From positions 35,113,676 to 35,177,675 of the forward strand of contig CM059977.1 of assembly GCA_030490835.1 (NCBI GenBank): a stretch of DNA of 64,000 bases, given 5' to 3'. This document shows, piece by piece, positions 20,358 to 32,065 of the stretch. Each line of letters starts with the position of its first letter. Positions within the stretch are counted from its first letter, which is position 1. The DNA is from Annona cherimola. Taxonomy: Eukaryota > Streptophyta > Magnoliopsida > Magnoliales > Annonaceae. The position numbers and the translations under genes were made by a program. The notes beneath the pieces are model-generated. The model had not been told where the DNA came from. It saw only the letters and a program-made list of their open reading frames with translations, and did not search any database.

Positions 20358-21755
20358 CGATATCTATGGCTAACTATTTGGGAAAGATGACCCGTTTTGG
20401 TGGTACTCTAGTGATACACCAAAATTTATATACATGCAGCCATATTGGTGATCCAAAGCGTTGATTCTCCTTACTAATTGTGATGGACAACACTAACAAT
20501 GTCTAATCAACCAGTTTAAGCCTCCATGTTAGCTTCGTGTACTTCGGTACTACCTTTTGCCTTTTTAGACTTTCATCAAGATATGTGCTCGAGCATATGC
20601 AAAATAGAAGAGATAGTATATGCTAGAAGGTTCTGGAAATTTACCTTCAACGCTCAAGTCATTGACTTTATGAATAGAAAACCCTAATTCTTCTACTAAG
20701 CAATATGGAAAATTTGAGACTTTAAGAACTGTTATTTAGTATGTTTTACACTCATTAACTTGGGCTTTTGGGGCATTGTAGGCCATTATCTAAATGAGAG
20801 TTATGGACATGATTTAAGATTTGTTTGGCCAGGTGGTAGCATTATGGCACCGTGCACATTATCCACGAATTTTTGATTTGTAGTTTAATATTTTCTCACT
20901 TTTCGAAACTTTTTAACATAAATAATTCAAGCTGAATAGCTAAATTTAGCCAAATATCTCCAAAAAGAAAAAAAGGGTTTCAGTTTTTATGAAAAATAAG
21001 CGGAGCCAAATAGACTCTTAGTTTCTTATCATAGAGGTGTGATGCAATTAGAGTCATAGTAGGATTTGTTTCTCTACCATTTGAATAAATGAGTTAAATG
21101 CATACGTGTGCACCGAACCTAAGTGCACCCAAGTATACAGAATCATGCTTATTTTTCTTTTTACTTAAATAATTGTTGTTCCTCTCATAAAACATCTTTG
21201 TATTAACGAAACTGTTTAAATTAGTATATTTTATGCTTAATAAAATTTATAAAATTTTTATTTAGCTCTCAGCAGATGTTGTCTTGGATATAGATTACCA
21301 AGTTGGGTAGGTATAGATATATGTGCAGAATGCAATCGTAGTACAAGTAGTAATAGCAGTATGAAACGCACAAAGTTTCATAACAAAGTAGGAAATTTGG
21401 AACAAATTTGTACGAATTTGGCGTGATCTTACACTGATTTACCTAAACTTCAAGGAGATACTTGAAAAAGATAAAAAAAAATAATTTTTCGATACCGACG
21501 TGCTACTAAAAGACTTTGTCTAGCTGTTAGGTAGTGTAGAAATCTGCATATAGGTCCTTTTTTTTTTATCGACTAAATATAGGTCTTTGAGTGCAAACGA
21601 TATGCTACGGTGGTGCAAGACCTACTTACAATGCATACATGGCGTACATGTGGGATTTGTATACCAGCTAACTCGACAGGTGTTTGACAAAGGTAGCCCA
21701 AGGAGTTACACACAGTGTCCAATATGGTGGGTTTTGAGGAGTGCCCTATTAAAAG
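20358..21755. other. Intergenic, little recognised
   Basis: Around 21100-21265 a GTGTGCACCGAACCTAAGTG end, followed by sequence like family A (GTATTAACGAAACTGTTTAA), suggests one more decayed foldback copy. The rest shows no gene or clear repeat. Confidence 0.4.
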
Positions 21756-21805
21756 GAGATGTTTGGGAAAGTAAGGAGAGGAGATGTTTGGGAAAGTAAG
21801 GAGAG
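21756..21805 (+). repeat. Perfect 25-bp tandem duplication
   Basis: The 25-bp unit starting GAGATGTTTGGGAAAG occurs at 21756-21780 and 21781-21805 without mismatch. Confidence 0.95.
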
Positions 21806-22016
21806 GAATAAGAGAAAAGGAAGCACAATTTTCAATGCATTTCAATCATTTTATTTTCCTTAATTATTTTTTTTTATTTTTACCTTTATATTCTAATTAT
21901 TTTTTACCCAATTAATATATTATTCCCGCTGTATTCCTTTCAAATCATATCATTTTCAAAATTCTCAAAACAATTTTCACTTTTTCACTTCCTACTTATA
22001 TTCCTGAACGAAGAGT
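21757..22016. mobile_element. Possible MITE with TGTTTGGGAA-type ends
   Basis: The left end TGTTTGGGAAAGTAAGGAG and the right end, reverse-complemented CGTTCAGGAATATAAGTAGG, are similar inverted termini about 260 bp apart around an AT-rich non-coding interior. The 25-bp tandem duplication repeats the left terminus. Confidence 0.4.
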
Positions 22017-22479
22017 TCGGTTAACTTAGCCGTGACTAAGGTAATTCATTGGGAAGATCGGGTTTATAAAAGGTCGCTATGCTAGAGTTAAGGCTCAGTG
22101 GAGTCTTAGAGGTTCAACTTAATCATATATAGAGCTATAGAAAATAAGAAGAGATTTGAGTTTTGTATTTGAATCGTGGGGATTGTTTACTATATAAGTA
22201 GCATGTCACTTACAAATGAGCTATATATGACCAAGTGCTAAATATTCACCCTAAAAAATATTATATTTTTATTACAAAAAGGTTCCAAATCAAAGTAATC
22301 TTTGGCATCATGTATGAATACATTTGCTTTATAATATAAATAGTTCTGAAACAACCATATTTTGAACTATAAAAAGCAACTAGTTGACAATATCACCAAA
22401 ATCGGTTATTACATCATTACCTTTATTTTTTTTTTGTTAGTCTAAGCTATTTACAAATTGAGCTTTTGCCAACCAATTG
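22017..22479. other. Intergenic, nothing recognised
   Basis: No repeat or coding signal could be identified. Confidence 0.45.
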
Positions 22480-23060
22480 TCAAGTTGCCGCTTGATTGTT
22501 AGTGTTAACTCTGATCTAATTGATTAGGTTGGGGCTGAGATTTCCAAAAATAGGTTGTAAATAGATTAAGATTGAAATTTTGTAAATGTGTTAGTGAAAG
22601 AATTAAGATTAACGTCCAATGTGTATGACAATGACCAAACACAGTTGCACCCTAGTAGGATTATTGTCAATACTTTTAGCAATGACTTCCCACTTGCTAA
22701 AGGTGAATAATTCAAGCCCTAAATTCTTTTATATTTTATTAAAACCATTTAGCAAGAAAGCTATAACAATCCACTCATAAAGAAGAAGGTTGTAAAGGGT
22801 TCAACCTAACTTGGTTTTATTTGGAGAACTTACCGAATCCTATTTATCACATCATATCAGGTTAAGATCAACTAATGTTAATCCTAATGTATGAATAATG
22901 GGTAGAGCTTAGGTTAGACCGAAAATACAAGGTGGGATTTGTTTTTTAGAAACTTGGAATTATAATTTGATTTTCAACCCACTCAGTTTGGGAATTAGGG
23001 TCAGTGTAGGTCCGACATTTACTCAACCTAAGTTAACTTGTCCTAATTTCTATATTATCA
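22480..23060 (+). repeat. Dispersed repeat G, copy 1
   Basis: This segment is an inverted, diverged copy of 32785-33790. Matching blocks include CACTTGCTAAAGGTGAATAA, CCTATTTATCACATCA, GATCAACTAATGTTAATCCT and GAATAATGGG. The other copy carries about 400 bp more in its middle. Class unresolved; an LTR or part of a non-autonomous element is possible. Confidence 0.6.
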
Positions 23061-24434
23061 TAAAAAATGAACATAGTATAATATGAATCTGATAGGTGTT
23101 TTTACTCTTCCATTTTACAACAAGAGATGCTTCTTTATATGTAGAACTTAGATGAACTTGATGTGTTTTTAGATATATTTGAGTGTGAAGTTGTGTTTGG
23201 CTATGAAGTGTGTGCAAGTTAAATAGTTTGTTAATATTAACTCTTAATAGGTATTTATGTTTCTTTAGTAGCCTCTATTTATTTATCATATCGTCATGCA
23301 AATGCAATTTCCTATACGAATTTATATTTATTAACCATTGATTGTGTGCACGGAGGATAACAATTTTAGATGCCAACTTTTTAATGCCTATCTAACCTTC
23401 TATGGTTTTCTTCATAACTAGGATGGATGATCCACGGATTAGGATAGAATGGAATTTTCCATTTTTCAAATTTTTTTTCTCATTTTGAATATAATTATCC
23501 CAAATCTCAAAACACTTTTTTCTGTTTCCAATATACAACCGCACATTTTCTCTAAGTTGTGGACAATCCCAAGGATTTGGTACATGTTATGTGGGATTTT
23601 AAAATAGTTAGAGTAAGAAAAGAGTGAAAATTCTACAAATGAAGAAAAGATTGAAAAGATAACCTAATTTACAAACCTCATTGGAACGTGCAAGTAAAGC
23701 TTAAAAGATTTAATCAATTCTATACATTTTGTAAACTAAAGTCATATTTATCTTAGACACAGATGTTAATTACTAAAATAATATTTGACTAATAAATCAA
23801 ATTAAATCACCGTTAATTAATTATAAATTGAAAATAAGGCTTACACTTAGGTTTCTTATTGGTTTTTAAATTTTAAAATATTTTTAAAATCTAAACCATT
23901 TATCATGTTTAACAAATCTTGTTCATGTTGTTACAGAAATAATTTTCTTCAAAAAATTATATCTTATAAAAATTGAGAATAAATATATAACTATTAATTT
24001 TCTAAAAATCTTCTAAAAAATGTATAAAAATATATAAATTTAGAAAAAGACTTAGATTCATGTGCTAAAGTTTTAGAATGTCATAGAATTTTATAAAATC
24101 ATTAATTTAGGTAGAATGAATATTTTAGATAATTTCAATATACATTGGAACCCTTTTTGTTTATTATAAGGACAAACAAGGTTCCAATTTAATATTTACT
24201 GGAATCCATTCGAGTAAATATTAAATTGGGACCTTATGTATCCTTAGAATAAATAAATTATTTTTAATGATTTAGAGTCATTTTTAAGTGATTGATATTT
24301 TTGAAAAGGATGCAAGCTATGGATTGAGATAATTTTTAATATTTAATTAAATTAAAAATATTAAATATAATGAATATACTAGATTTGACAACATTATCAA
24401 GACGGGGCTTAAACTACATGCCAGTACCGCCAAC
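23061..24434. other. Intergenic, mostly featureless
   Basis: A short hairpin lies at 24180-24233, and traces of the palindromic element at 13690 and of family D near 24060-24140 are visible. There is no coding signal. Confidence 0.4.
24180..24233. repeat. Short perfect-arm hairpin
   Basis: GGTTCCAATTTAATATTTAC is followed after 12 bases by its inverse GTAAATATTAAATTGGGACC, with one mismatch. A minimal stem of about 21 bp. Confidence 0.8.
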
Positions 24435-24562
24435 TAGAAGATGTCTCAGTTGGTCACAACCTGTGGTATGAGTTGGTAAGGTTGTGTGTTCGATCTTTTA
24501 TGGGTGCAAACAAAATTCTCCTGATAATAAAGGTTGTTATGTAGAGTATTTATAAAAAAAAT
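24435..24562 (+). mobile_element. tRNA-derived SINE
   Basis: GTCTCAGTTGGTCACAAC resembles a tRNA A box and GTTGTGTGTTCGATCTTT, about 40 nt later, is a B box. The body ends in GAGTATTTATAAAAAAAATT, a short A-rich tail. It could be transcribed by RNA polymerase III if intact; the anticodon region does not fold as a functional tRNA. Confidence 0.55.
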
Positions 24563-26076
24563 TCACTCAATGGTCTGAAGGTTGTGAAAGGTCTGATTTG
24601 TAATATTAGATATCATAGTATATAAAATACTAATAAAAAACTACACAAGAGTACCGAAGTCTATTAGTACATGCGAATATATAAAAGCCATACTCTAGAG
24701 CTTATATTCAATACTATTCATTTTACTAAAATATCAAAAATATGACGATTGATGTTTTACGTGGTCACATATCATGAAATCACATATATAACCATTATTG
24801 TAGATAGGATATATATTTTAAACAGTTTGGATATTGAAATAGAATCTCGTAAGTCCTTGTAATAAACAAATAATTTTTAATTATTTTAAAATCATTCTTA
24901 AGGTACTCTTAATTTTGAAAATGATGTTAGTCATAAATGGGAATATTTTTTTGCTATTGATTATTATATGCAACGCACATGTTCAACCGTTAGTAGCAAT
25001 GAACCGTTCATGTCATGACGCATGCTCGAACTGCCAAAAATTCTATCCAGTTTTTAAAACACTGGGGTCAACACAAACCAATTTCTAATCTTATAAATGA
25101 AAGTTGCATGGTTGCTATAACCTAGTTAAAGGTTTTAGTCTTTTTCTAGTAAAAATCTAATTACAATACAAGTGTTCATAGAACCTAAGTCTTTTTTGTT
25201 TTTTTTAATTAATCTTGTCATCCACTTTAGATGATCAGGCACTCAACGGAGGTATACTGCAGGCCAGGGTAACAAGACTATTACTTCTACTTAACATTTG
25301 TTCCGGATCTCCCGCTCACACTACTTTATATGCATTCACATTGATAGTTTAAGCATCCAAGTGGTTATGATAAAACTCCAGTCTTGACTTCTGGATTGCT
25401 GTCAAATTTTTACTAGGTGTTTTGAGTTTCTATTTGCTACTAAATTTTGATTATTGGCGGCCAAAATTTCATTGAAAAATATTAAAGCTTGGCCGTTAAA
25501 GAAAATTTTAATTTACAATCGTTAGTGGCACATGGATAGCTACCACGAGCAGGAAATTTTGTTGCCAACAATAAATGGCTTTTTACCAATTAAGCAACAA
25601 AATTCGATTTGGTGGTAAAAACTATCATAAATAAGGGATTTTTTTGTAGGCAATACTTATAAATTAGCTGGTAAGGCAAAATTTTCTTTGCTATTGATTC
25701 TCATGTGTAACCCAAACTTTGGTTGCATATATTTGTCTTAAGACTTCGTTGCTTATAATCGTTTTCAAACAAGAACTTTATTGTATTGTGATCATTTAAA
25801 TCTTAAAACTTAGACAATGCGTGTGATTTATAAATTATTGACATAAAAAAATTTATGGATTAAATCAGGTAAAAAGATTTTGAATGGTTCAAACCATGCA
25901 TAAAAAATCTTCTGCCACAGGTCTCATTCGAGTTAGGCAATACCCATGAAGACGTGGCTCCCGCGTGATTGATTGTTTGTAACCTTCCCTTGGTAATGGG
26001 CCCAGTGGCCCGCCACACTCCAATGCCATACGGTCGCAATATCGTAACATTTTTTAAATCGCGAACATAGAATCCG
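24563..26076. other. Intergenic, nothing firm
   Basis: Traces of family D sequence near 24720-24860. The GC-richer part at 25860-26076 has an open frame on the minus strand with no recognisable motif. Confidence 0.4.
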
Positions 26077-26368
26077 AGGATCCCCGTACAGTGCACCCGG
26101 GTGCACTTAATCTCAATGCACCCTAGTGTATTTAACTAATTTTTAAAACTTTTTTTAAATATTTTTCTACAACTGTTAATCTAAGTGTATTTAACACATG
26201 TATCGATTTTTACTATTTTTGGAATATTTTAGATATTTATTTCTAAAATACACATGTTAACTATCGATACATATGTTAAATACACTTAGATTAATAGTTA
26301 TATAAAAAAAATTTCAAAAAAAATAAAAAAAGAGTTAAAGCACCCAGGTGCACTATATCGGGACCTGT
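26077..26368. mobile_element. Family A foldback MITE, best-preserved ends
   Basis: Left end CCCCGTACAGTGCACCCGGG, right end reverse-complement TCCCGATATAGTGCACCTGG, each followed by GTGC. The inner arms are GTTAATCTAAGTGTATTTAA and its exact inverse TTAAATACACTTAGATTAA. The element would fold on itself almost end to end. Confidence 0.7.
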
Positions 26369-26784
26369 ATCCGGCCCTTTATAAACCAGACAATTTAAGG
26401 GCGACCTAAAAATTACATTTTTAATCACCATTTCATGAAATGATTGACGTAAGTGCGTCAAGAGTGTGTAAAGTGGGATGTTTAGGTTTCAAAGTTGAGC
26501 AAAAGCATTTGTTTTCTTACTCCTCATTTGACTTGTCCTCCCTTAGTTGTTTGATATTATTTAGTTTTTATTTTTATTTTGAAATTAAAATAGCACCTAT
26601 TCATGCACTTTTCATTTGCAAAATAAAATATTAAATAAATTCGCAAAATTTAAAATCATATAGAACAGAAATTTGAGTGAGATAAACATATGTGGAGAAA
26701 TTTTAAAAAATGAAAAAAGTAAATTTTCACTCAACCACATAAGATAGCGTACTTTTTAAGTAATAAAGAGCGGCCATCCAAGTG
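26369..26784. other. Intergenic, nothing recognised
   Basis: No repeat or protein motif identified. Confidence 0.45.
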
Positions 26785-26990
26785 TTGGTCAAGACATTGG
26801 CACAGCATTCAGTGGTCTCGTGTTCAATTCTCCTCTTAGTAGGAGTGGGAGGTTTGTCCGTCGTATATGTTGGTGGGAGCCTGTGGTCTCTCATGTAAAT
26901 AGGTAGAAGTCAGTTGTCTCTCCCTCTCTTGTGCTTAAATGTAATATAATTTCATGAGATATAATATTATACTAATGAAAAATAGAAGGG
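26785..26990 (+). mobile_element. SINE, diverged relative of the copy at 19409
   Basis: CTCGTGTTCAATTCTCC is a recognisable B box. The body shares GGTGGGAGCCTGTGGTCTCT with the GTGGGAGCAAAGTGGTCTCC segment of the nested SINE. The tail is A-rich but not a clean homopolymer. Sequence just upstream (GGTCAAGACATTGGCACAGC) may be the decayed A-box region. Confidence 0.5.
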
Positions 26991-27404
26991 ATGAGAGAGT
27001 AATTCTATTAGCCACAGGTACTGTCACTTAATATGGTAGGCTGAAAATATTTTTAAAATATTTTTTATAATTGTGCTGATTTTACCTAGGTTTTTCTTAG
27101 GATATGTTTAGTACATAAAACATAATTTTTTTTAAACACACTTTTCCGAATGAAGTACCCTATTTATAATTAAATATTCACATCTTTGTGTACAAATATC
27201 TTATCAGTCCTAACTTTATTCACTTCACTGGTAATAACAAAAAAAATTCACAATTACATGTCCAACGACTTTGTAATTATGCCTATTTTATTTTTAAAAA
27301 TCAAAATAAAATATAAAGCAAATTAAAAAATCGTTCTATTTTACAGAAAGAAAGATCAAAATAGTGTCTATATATCAAAAGAAATGATTCTGTTATGAGA
27401 GACT
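26991..27404. other. Intergenic, nothing recognised
   Basis: AT-rich and without coding signal. Confidence 0.45.
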
Positions 27405-27690
27405 AAATAAATGACTTACTTAATATAGATGTATTTAATATATAACTAAGTTTTACCATTTTTGAATATATATTTTTTAGATTTTTGAACGTTGGTCAGT
27501 TTTAAAATGACTAAAATAATCTTATGTTTAAAATTTTTTAAAAAATATATGCACATATTTAAAAATAGCAAAAACTTAGTTTATATATTAAATACACTTA
27601 TATAAACAAGCATACAAAGAAAAATTTTAAAAAATATTTTAAATAAGTTTTTTGAAGCAAGCTAAGTAAATCATCTACTTAACCCGAACT
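27405..27690. mobile_element. Family A foldback MITE
   Basis: Left arm AATGACTTACTTAATATAGA with TGTATTTAATATATAACTAA. Right arm TTATATATTAAATACACTTA with AAGTAAATCATCTACTT. Imperfect inverted repeat around GGTCAGTTTTAAAATGACTAA. Confidence 0.6.
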
Positions 27691-28129
27691 AAACAGGATC
27701 ATTGCTAATAAATAAAAAATTAAAAGTTTTATGTCATTAACATGGTATGATGACATGATTTAACGAAAAAGCTAAGATCTGATTGCTCGCTAACGAATCC
27801 GAATAATTTTCTTTCAAACAATATGTCGGAAAAAAGGTGAGGCCGTGATTATGCACGTACGAGCCCCTTGGGTCCAACGATCATTAATTGCACGCAGATT
27901 TGATGTTTCCCAAAGCGTTCACGAGTGCCAACTCCATCCTACTCAGCTGGTCCTGTACATGGTCATGGTCCGATTTAACGTCCATGTGTCAGAAAAAAAT
28001 TTGGGTCTCTGGTACTTTTCAATCGTTACTTTTACCTTCTGATCATATATTTTTCATCCTCCCACCCTTATTCCAGTCACTATAATACAACCTTTTTTCA
28101 TTTTTGAAAAGGAAATTTCAAAAAATTAA
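27691..28129. other. Single-copy-looking intergenic stretch
   Basis: 27840-28090 is richer in GC than its surroundings and has two overlapping short plus-strand frames of about 65 codons. Neither shows a recognisable domain. It could be a remnant of gene-proximal sequence. Confidence 0.35.
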
Positions 28130-28290
28130 GCGGGGCATGTGGCTTCACCATACATATTTCATTTGATTTATTATCTTTAATTTTCAATCATTTTTTGAAT
28201 TTTTTTTTTTTTGGATATATGGCTCCACCATATATTTCATTTTTTGATATCTTACTACCTTACACTTTAGTTATTAACTTCTCATGTTAC
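28130..28290 (+). repeat. Diverged tandem duplication
   Basis: GTGGCTTCACCATACATATT at about 28140 and ATGGCTCCACCATATATTTC at about 28218 start two imperfect copies of about 80 bp separated by a T-rich tract. Confidence 0.5.
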
Positions 28291-29909
28291 ATTACTTTCT
28301 CACTATTTAAAATTTTTCTCATAAATCTTTTTATCAAATTTTTTCTCCCTTTTTTTACTTCATTCCGAACGACCCCTTACACAAGGAAAGTTTAAAATCT
28401 TGTATTTTCTCTCACAAGAAGCATATCCAATTCCATTTCCTTCTCAAACATTTAATACTTTTTTATGCTATGGAAGTTTTTAAAAAAATTTATAATCAAC
28501 AAAGACACGAATGATATAGTTACCAATATTTTAATTCATTTACTACTAAACTGTTCTAAAATGTTCCATTTATTAACTTATACCTGATTATAATTTCATA
28601 AATTTTCAATTCATCTCCAACGTCCAATGGCTGGTAATTATTAAAGTTAAAATAATTTCGATTAATAAAAAATTAGTTGTAATTAAATGCCAGTCCATCT
28701 AATAAGTAGGTAATGAATCCAATAAAAGACTTGACATATATATATATATACATAAATGATTTTATAACTTATTACTATTTTCCAATACATATATAAATGG
28801 ATGTAAGTATTCTTTTTATTCTTTTACAAAAATAAATTTTTAAGTAAATATTGCCCAGACATCTCTTTCTTTAGATATAATTTGATTTCCTAACTAAATA
28901 AATGATATAAAATATAAAAAGTAAATTTCGCATCATCAAGATGGTTCAAAATTGATGTGTTGCATTAATATAACCTAGTTATATAGACATGAAATTATGA
29001 TATTAATAAATATAAGATGAAAAAACTTCTGTGTCATTGACACCATTTAAGATTTTAGTGTTGTTGACTCATCTGCGGCCCCCTTACTGCTTAAATCATT
29101 CACGTGAAATGCATTTTTTGATCGGTCAATCATGTGAAATATTTCTGTGGACTTTATTTGATAAAATTGATAAAAGTATAAAATTAAGATAACAAAATAT
29201 TTAATTTATATTTCAAAACTGTTTTTAATTCAAATTTATACTATATAAAATATTCTTTGCATAAAGTTAACTGATTTATAAGCTGTTATAATATTTTCGA
29301 GAGATCTGTAAATGAGTATAGGCGATTTTTATATTTTACACAATAAAATAATTCAGCAGGTGTGACCCGTCTAAATTTTGACAAAATGATTTTTAGTACA
29401 TGATTAAAAATTCATTTTAAACAAAATAAGTGGATTAAATTACATCGAAATCGAGCAAAATGCGGCAGTAATACTCAAATACTTCAATGAACCAATTATA
29501 TAAAAGTACCTCCCATAAGATTATGGATGGAGTTAATGACATTTTGGTCATAAAACATAGTAATGTAAGAAATTGAAATTTACATTGAACATTACTTTTA
29601 TAACATTCATTGTTAGTAGCTTTTCTATTTGGGATGACGATTCCTTTGGCGACATGGTACATGCCGCTGCCCCTCAAGTTGGGTATGCACGGTCCAACTA
29701 GTGACAAAAGTAAAATAAAAAGAGCGTGAGTTTGTGGCGTTGTTCTCCCCACATTATGGGAGCATCCACAGTGTACTGATTTAGGCAGATTTAGAAATTA
29801 TTAGATTGCAGAGAATATTGTAAAGTAAATTGGTAGAATATCTCAAGAACCTGATTGTAAAATAAATATTTGAGATGATTGTAATATAAATAAAAAATAA
29901 AAGAGGATT
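28291..29909. other. Intergenic, nothing firm
   Basis: Short TA microsatellite near 28738-28751. The minus-strand frame at 29435-29752 shows no recognisable domain. Confidence 0.4.
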
Positions 29910-30225
29910 GATCATTTCAGACTAGTCCAAAAAATATATATTTTTTTCAAATTCTTTATAAAATTCTTTATCTAGACATATTTAATCTATAAATTAAATT
30001 TATTAATCTTAAAGATATATATCTTTATTTTCAATTTTTAAATATAGAAGTATTTAAGTCATTTTAAATTGTCAAAACATGACTAAGATACACTTGTGTT
30101 TAAAAATTCAAAATAAATATATATTTTAAAAAAGGTAGTACTTATTTTATAAGTTAAATATATCTAGATCGATAGTATTATAATTTTTTTTAAAAAAAAT
30201 ACTTTTTGGAATGATCATTTGGCTT
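29910..30225. mobile_element. Family A foldback MITE
   Basis: Left arm ATCATTTCAGACTAGTCCAA, right arm reverse-complement AATGATCATTCCAAAAAGTA. The inner arms have TTTATCTAGACATATTTAAT and GTTAAATATATCTAGATCGA. The centre is an inverted AAGTCATTTTAAATTGTC region. Confidence 0.55.
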
Positions 30226-30955
30226 TCTAAAATTATAACCATATTTCATTGGTTCACAAACTTAACAAAGAAATCTTTTTAAATATAAAAATTGATTATA
30301 TCATTTGCTTCTAAAGTGAACATGAAATGGGTAGTGATCCATGCAATCGGTTTCTATGATTTTTTTACTTTAAATTTACCTTTAAAAATCTAATTATTTG
30401 AGATATTCATACATGTGTATTTATTTACGATTGAAAATTATATTTGTATTCAAAAATTTATATATTATTTTGATTTGAAAATATGTGTTCCATATGCTTG
30501 CTGATGTGAGACATGATAAGAAAAAAAAAAATTTAGATTTTTATGATGGGGTTATAATCTTGGGCTTATAATCTTGGGCGGCAGTTAGCCATTGGTCGAC
30601 ATATTATCACACGTGTGAAATTTTATTTCGAAAGGATTAAAACATGCGACGCATTGGCCATTGGTAGGGCTTGTAGGATCCGGACTCACATATGACAGGA
30701 CAACCCAAATAAAATAAAATAATATAGCAGCTATATGTGTGTGCATGTGAACCAGGACTGATCCAACTAGCGTCGTTGTTTGGAAGGAAGTGCAAGCAGG
30801 TTTTGAAATGTAGCAAGTTATTTACGTGCGTACAACGCGCTACAATCTACATGATGCATGTGATTGCTGCAGCTATGGTCACAGTTCTTTCTTTCTGACA
30901 GCTTTTGCAACGTAGCTAATAAATGTCGATGCGTCCACAAGCGAGACTACTCCGC
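30226..30955. other. Intergenic, nothing recognised
   Basis: From 30560 the GC content rises towards the duplicated block that follows, but no gene signature is seen. Confidence 0.4.
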
Positions 30956-31385
30956 ACAAAATTTGGCGTGTTGCGTAGAAGCTGCAGCCATCGTTGCCTC
31001 GGCCGATGGACTAGTGTGAAACGAAAAGATGCCGAGAGCGCGGCTGATATTCCCCTTGCATAGTGTCCGAGTGCGAGCCGAGGGGCATAATAGCCATTTT
31101 ACATGTCCACGCTGCTGCAGATGCATTTGGATTGACTAATCGGGATGCTTGCAACTGGAGCAGGTTCCCCCAAACCTGGCCTTCCAAAGCTGAGCAAGAC
31201 ACGTGTTTGCGCCGGACGGAATCTGAGGTTTTTTTTTTTTTTTTTTAGCTTTTTCTTTTTTCCTGAACGAGTTTAATGCCGTAGTCGGGTTTCGAACCCT
31301 GGACATGGACAAATTACACACGCACGTACTTTTTCTTTTATACTTAGTGTATTTTACAATTAAACTTGTGTCCAACAATTGGAGC
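30956..31385. repeat. Tandem segmental duplication, unit 1
   Basis: This block and 31613-32065 match over their full length, offset by 657-670 bp. Shared blocks include AGCCATCGTTGCCTCGGCC, AAGATGCCGAGAGCGCGGCT, CATTTTACATGTCCACGCTG and GGCCTTCCAAAGCTGAGCAA. The left part is GC-rich for this window. The right part is a minus-strand retroposon-like segment (B box GGGTTCGAAACCC, oligo-A on that strand). Similarity extends through non-coding sequence, so I do not call a gene. Confidence 0.85.
31225..31330 (-). mobile_element. SINE-like retroposon fragment (unit 1)
   Basis: On the minus strand: GTCCAGGGTTCGAAACCCGA (B box) followed by CTACGGCATTAAACTCGTTC and an oligo-A tail interrupted by GAAAAAGCT. 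No A box is seen. Repeated at 31890-31990. Confidence 0.45.
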
Positions 31386-31389
31386 GCAA

Positions 31390-31583
31390 TCTTATGCACC
31401 CGAGTGTACTACACTTATTTTTTGAAAATTTTTTGAAAATTTTTTTACACAACGGTTAATCTAGGTTTATTTAATATATGTATTAATTTTTACTATTTTT
31501 AGAAACTTTTAGGTATTTTTTTTAGATTTTTAAAAATCAGTAACATTTTCAGTAATTTTTTTAGATTTTTAAAATGCCATTTG
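31390..31583. mobile_element. Family A foldback MITE, left half, between the duplicated units
   Basis: Starts TATGCACCCGAGTGTACTAC and contains GGTTAATCTAGGTTTATTTA, then TTAATTTTTACTATTTTTAG. The right arm is absent. Confidence 0.5.
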
Positions 31584-31612
31584 TAAACCATAGTTAAAGG
31601 GAGGCCCATCAC

Positions 31613-32065
31613 TCAAAATTTGGAGTGGTGCGTAGAAGCTACAGCCATCGTTGCCTCGGCCAATCGACCAGTGTGAAAAGAAAAGATGCCGAGAGCGCGG
31701 CTGATATTCCCCTTGCATAGTGTCAGTGGGGGAGCCGAGGGGCATAATAGCCATTTTACATGTCCACGCTGCTGCAGATGCATTTGGATTGACTAACCGG
31801 GATGCTTGCAACCGGAGCAGGTTGCGCAGCCTGGCCTTCCAAAGCTGAGCAAGAGACGTGTTTTGCGCCGGAAGAGCCCAAAAACGCGGATTCTGATTTT
31901 TTTTTTTTTTTTTTTGGCTTTTTCTTTTTTTCCTGAATGAGTTTAATGCCGTAGTCGGGTTTCGAACCCTCGACCTGGACAAATTACACGGACATATACT
32001 CTTTTTTTTTTTTTTTTTTTAGTCAGTGTATTTTACAATTATTTTAAACTTGTGTTTAACAATCT
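31613..32065. repeat. Tandem segmental duplication, unit 2
   Basis: Diverged copy of 30956-31385 with scattered substitutions and small indels (for example, an insertion around AGAGCCCAAAAACGC before the oligo-T). An open frame of 137 codons runs on its minus strand, but the matching frame in unit 1 is broken, which argues against selection on protein. Confidence 0.85.
31890..31990 (-). mobile_element. SINE-like retroposon fragment (unit 2)
   Basis: Minus strand: GTCGAGGGTTCGAAACCCGA then CTACGGCATTAAACTCATTC and an oligo-A tail. Copied with the duplicated unit. Confidence 0.45.

Noticed and set aside
31295..31320. tRNA-like GGGTTCGAAACCC segments (also at 31965, 5860 and 24490)
   Set aside because: Only the B box, or degenerate A and B boxes, are present. 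No acceptor stem or cloverleaf can be drawn, so they are SINE or tRNA-derived fragments rather than tRNA genes.
31569..31982. Minus-strand 137-codon frame in the duplicated block
   Set aside because: The frame is broken in the other copy, includes an oligo-lysine run from the poly(T) tract, and similarity continues in non-coding parts.
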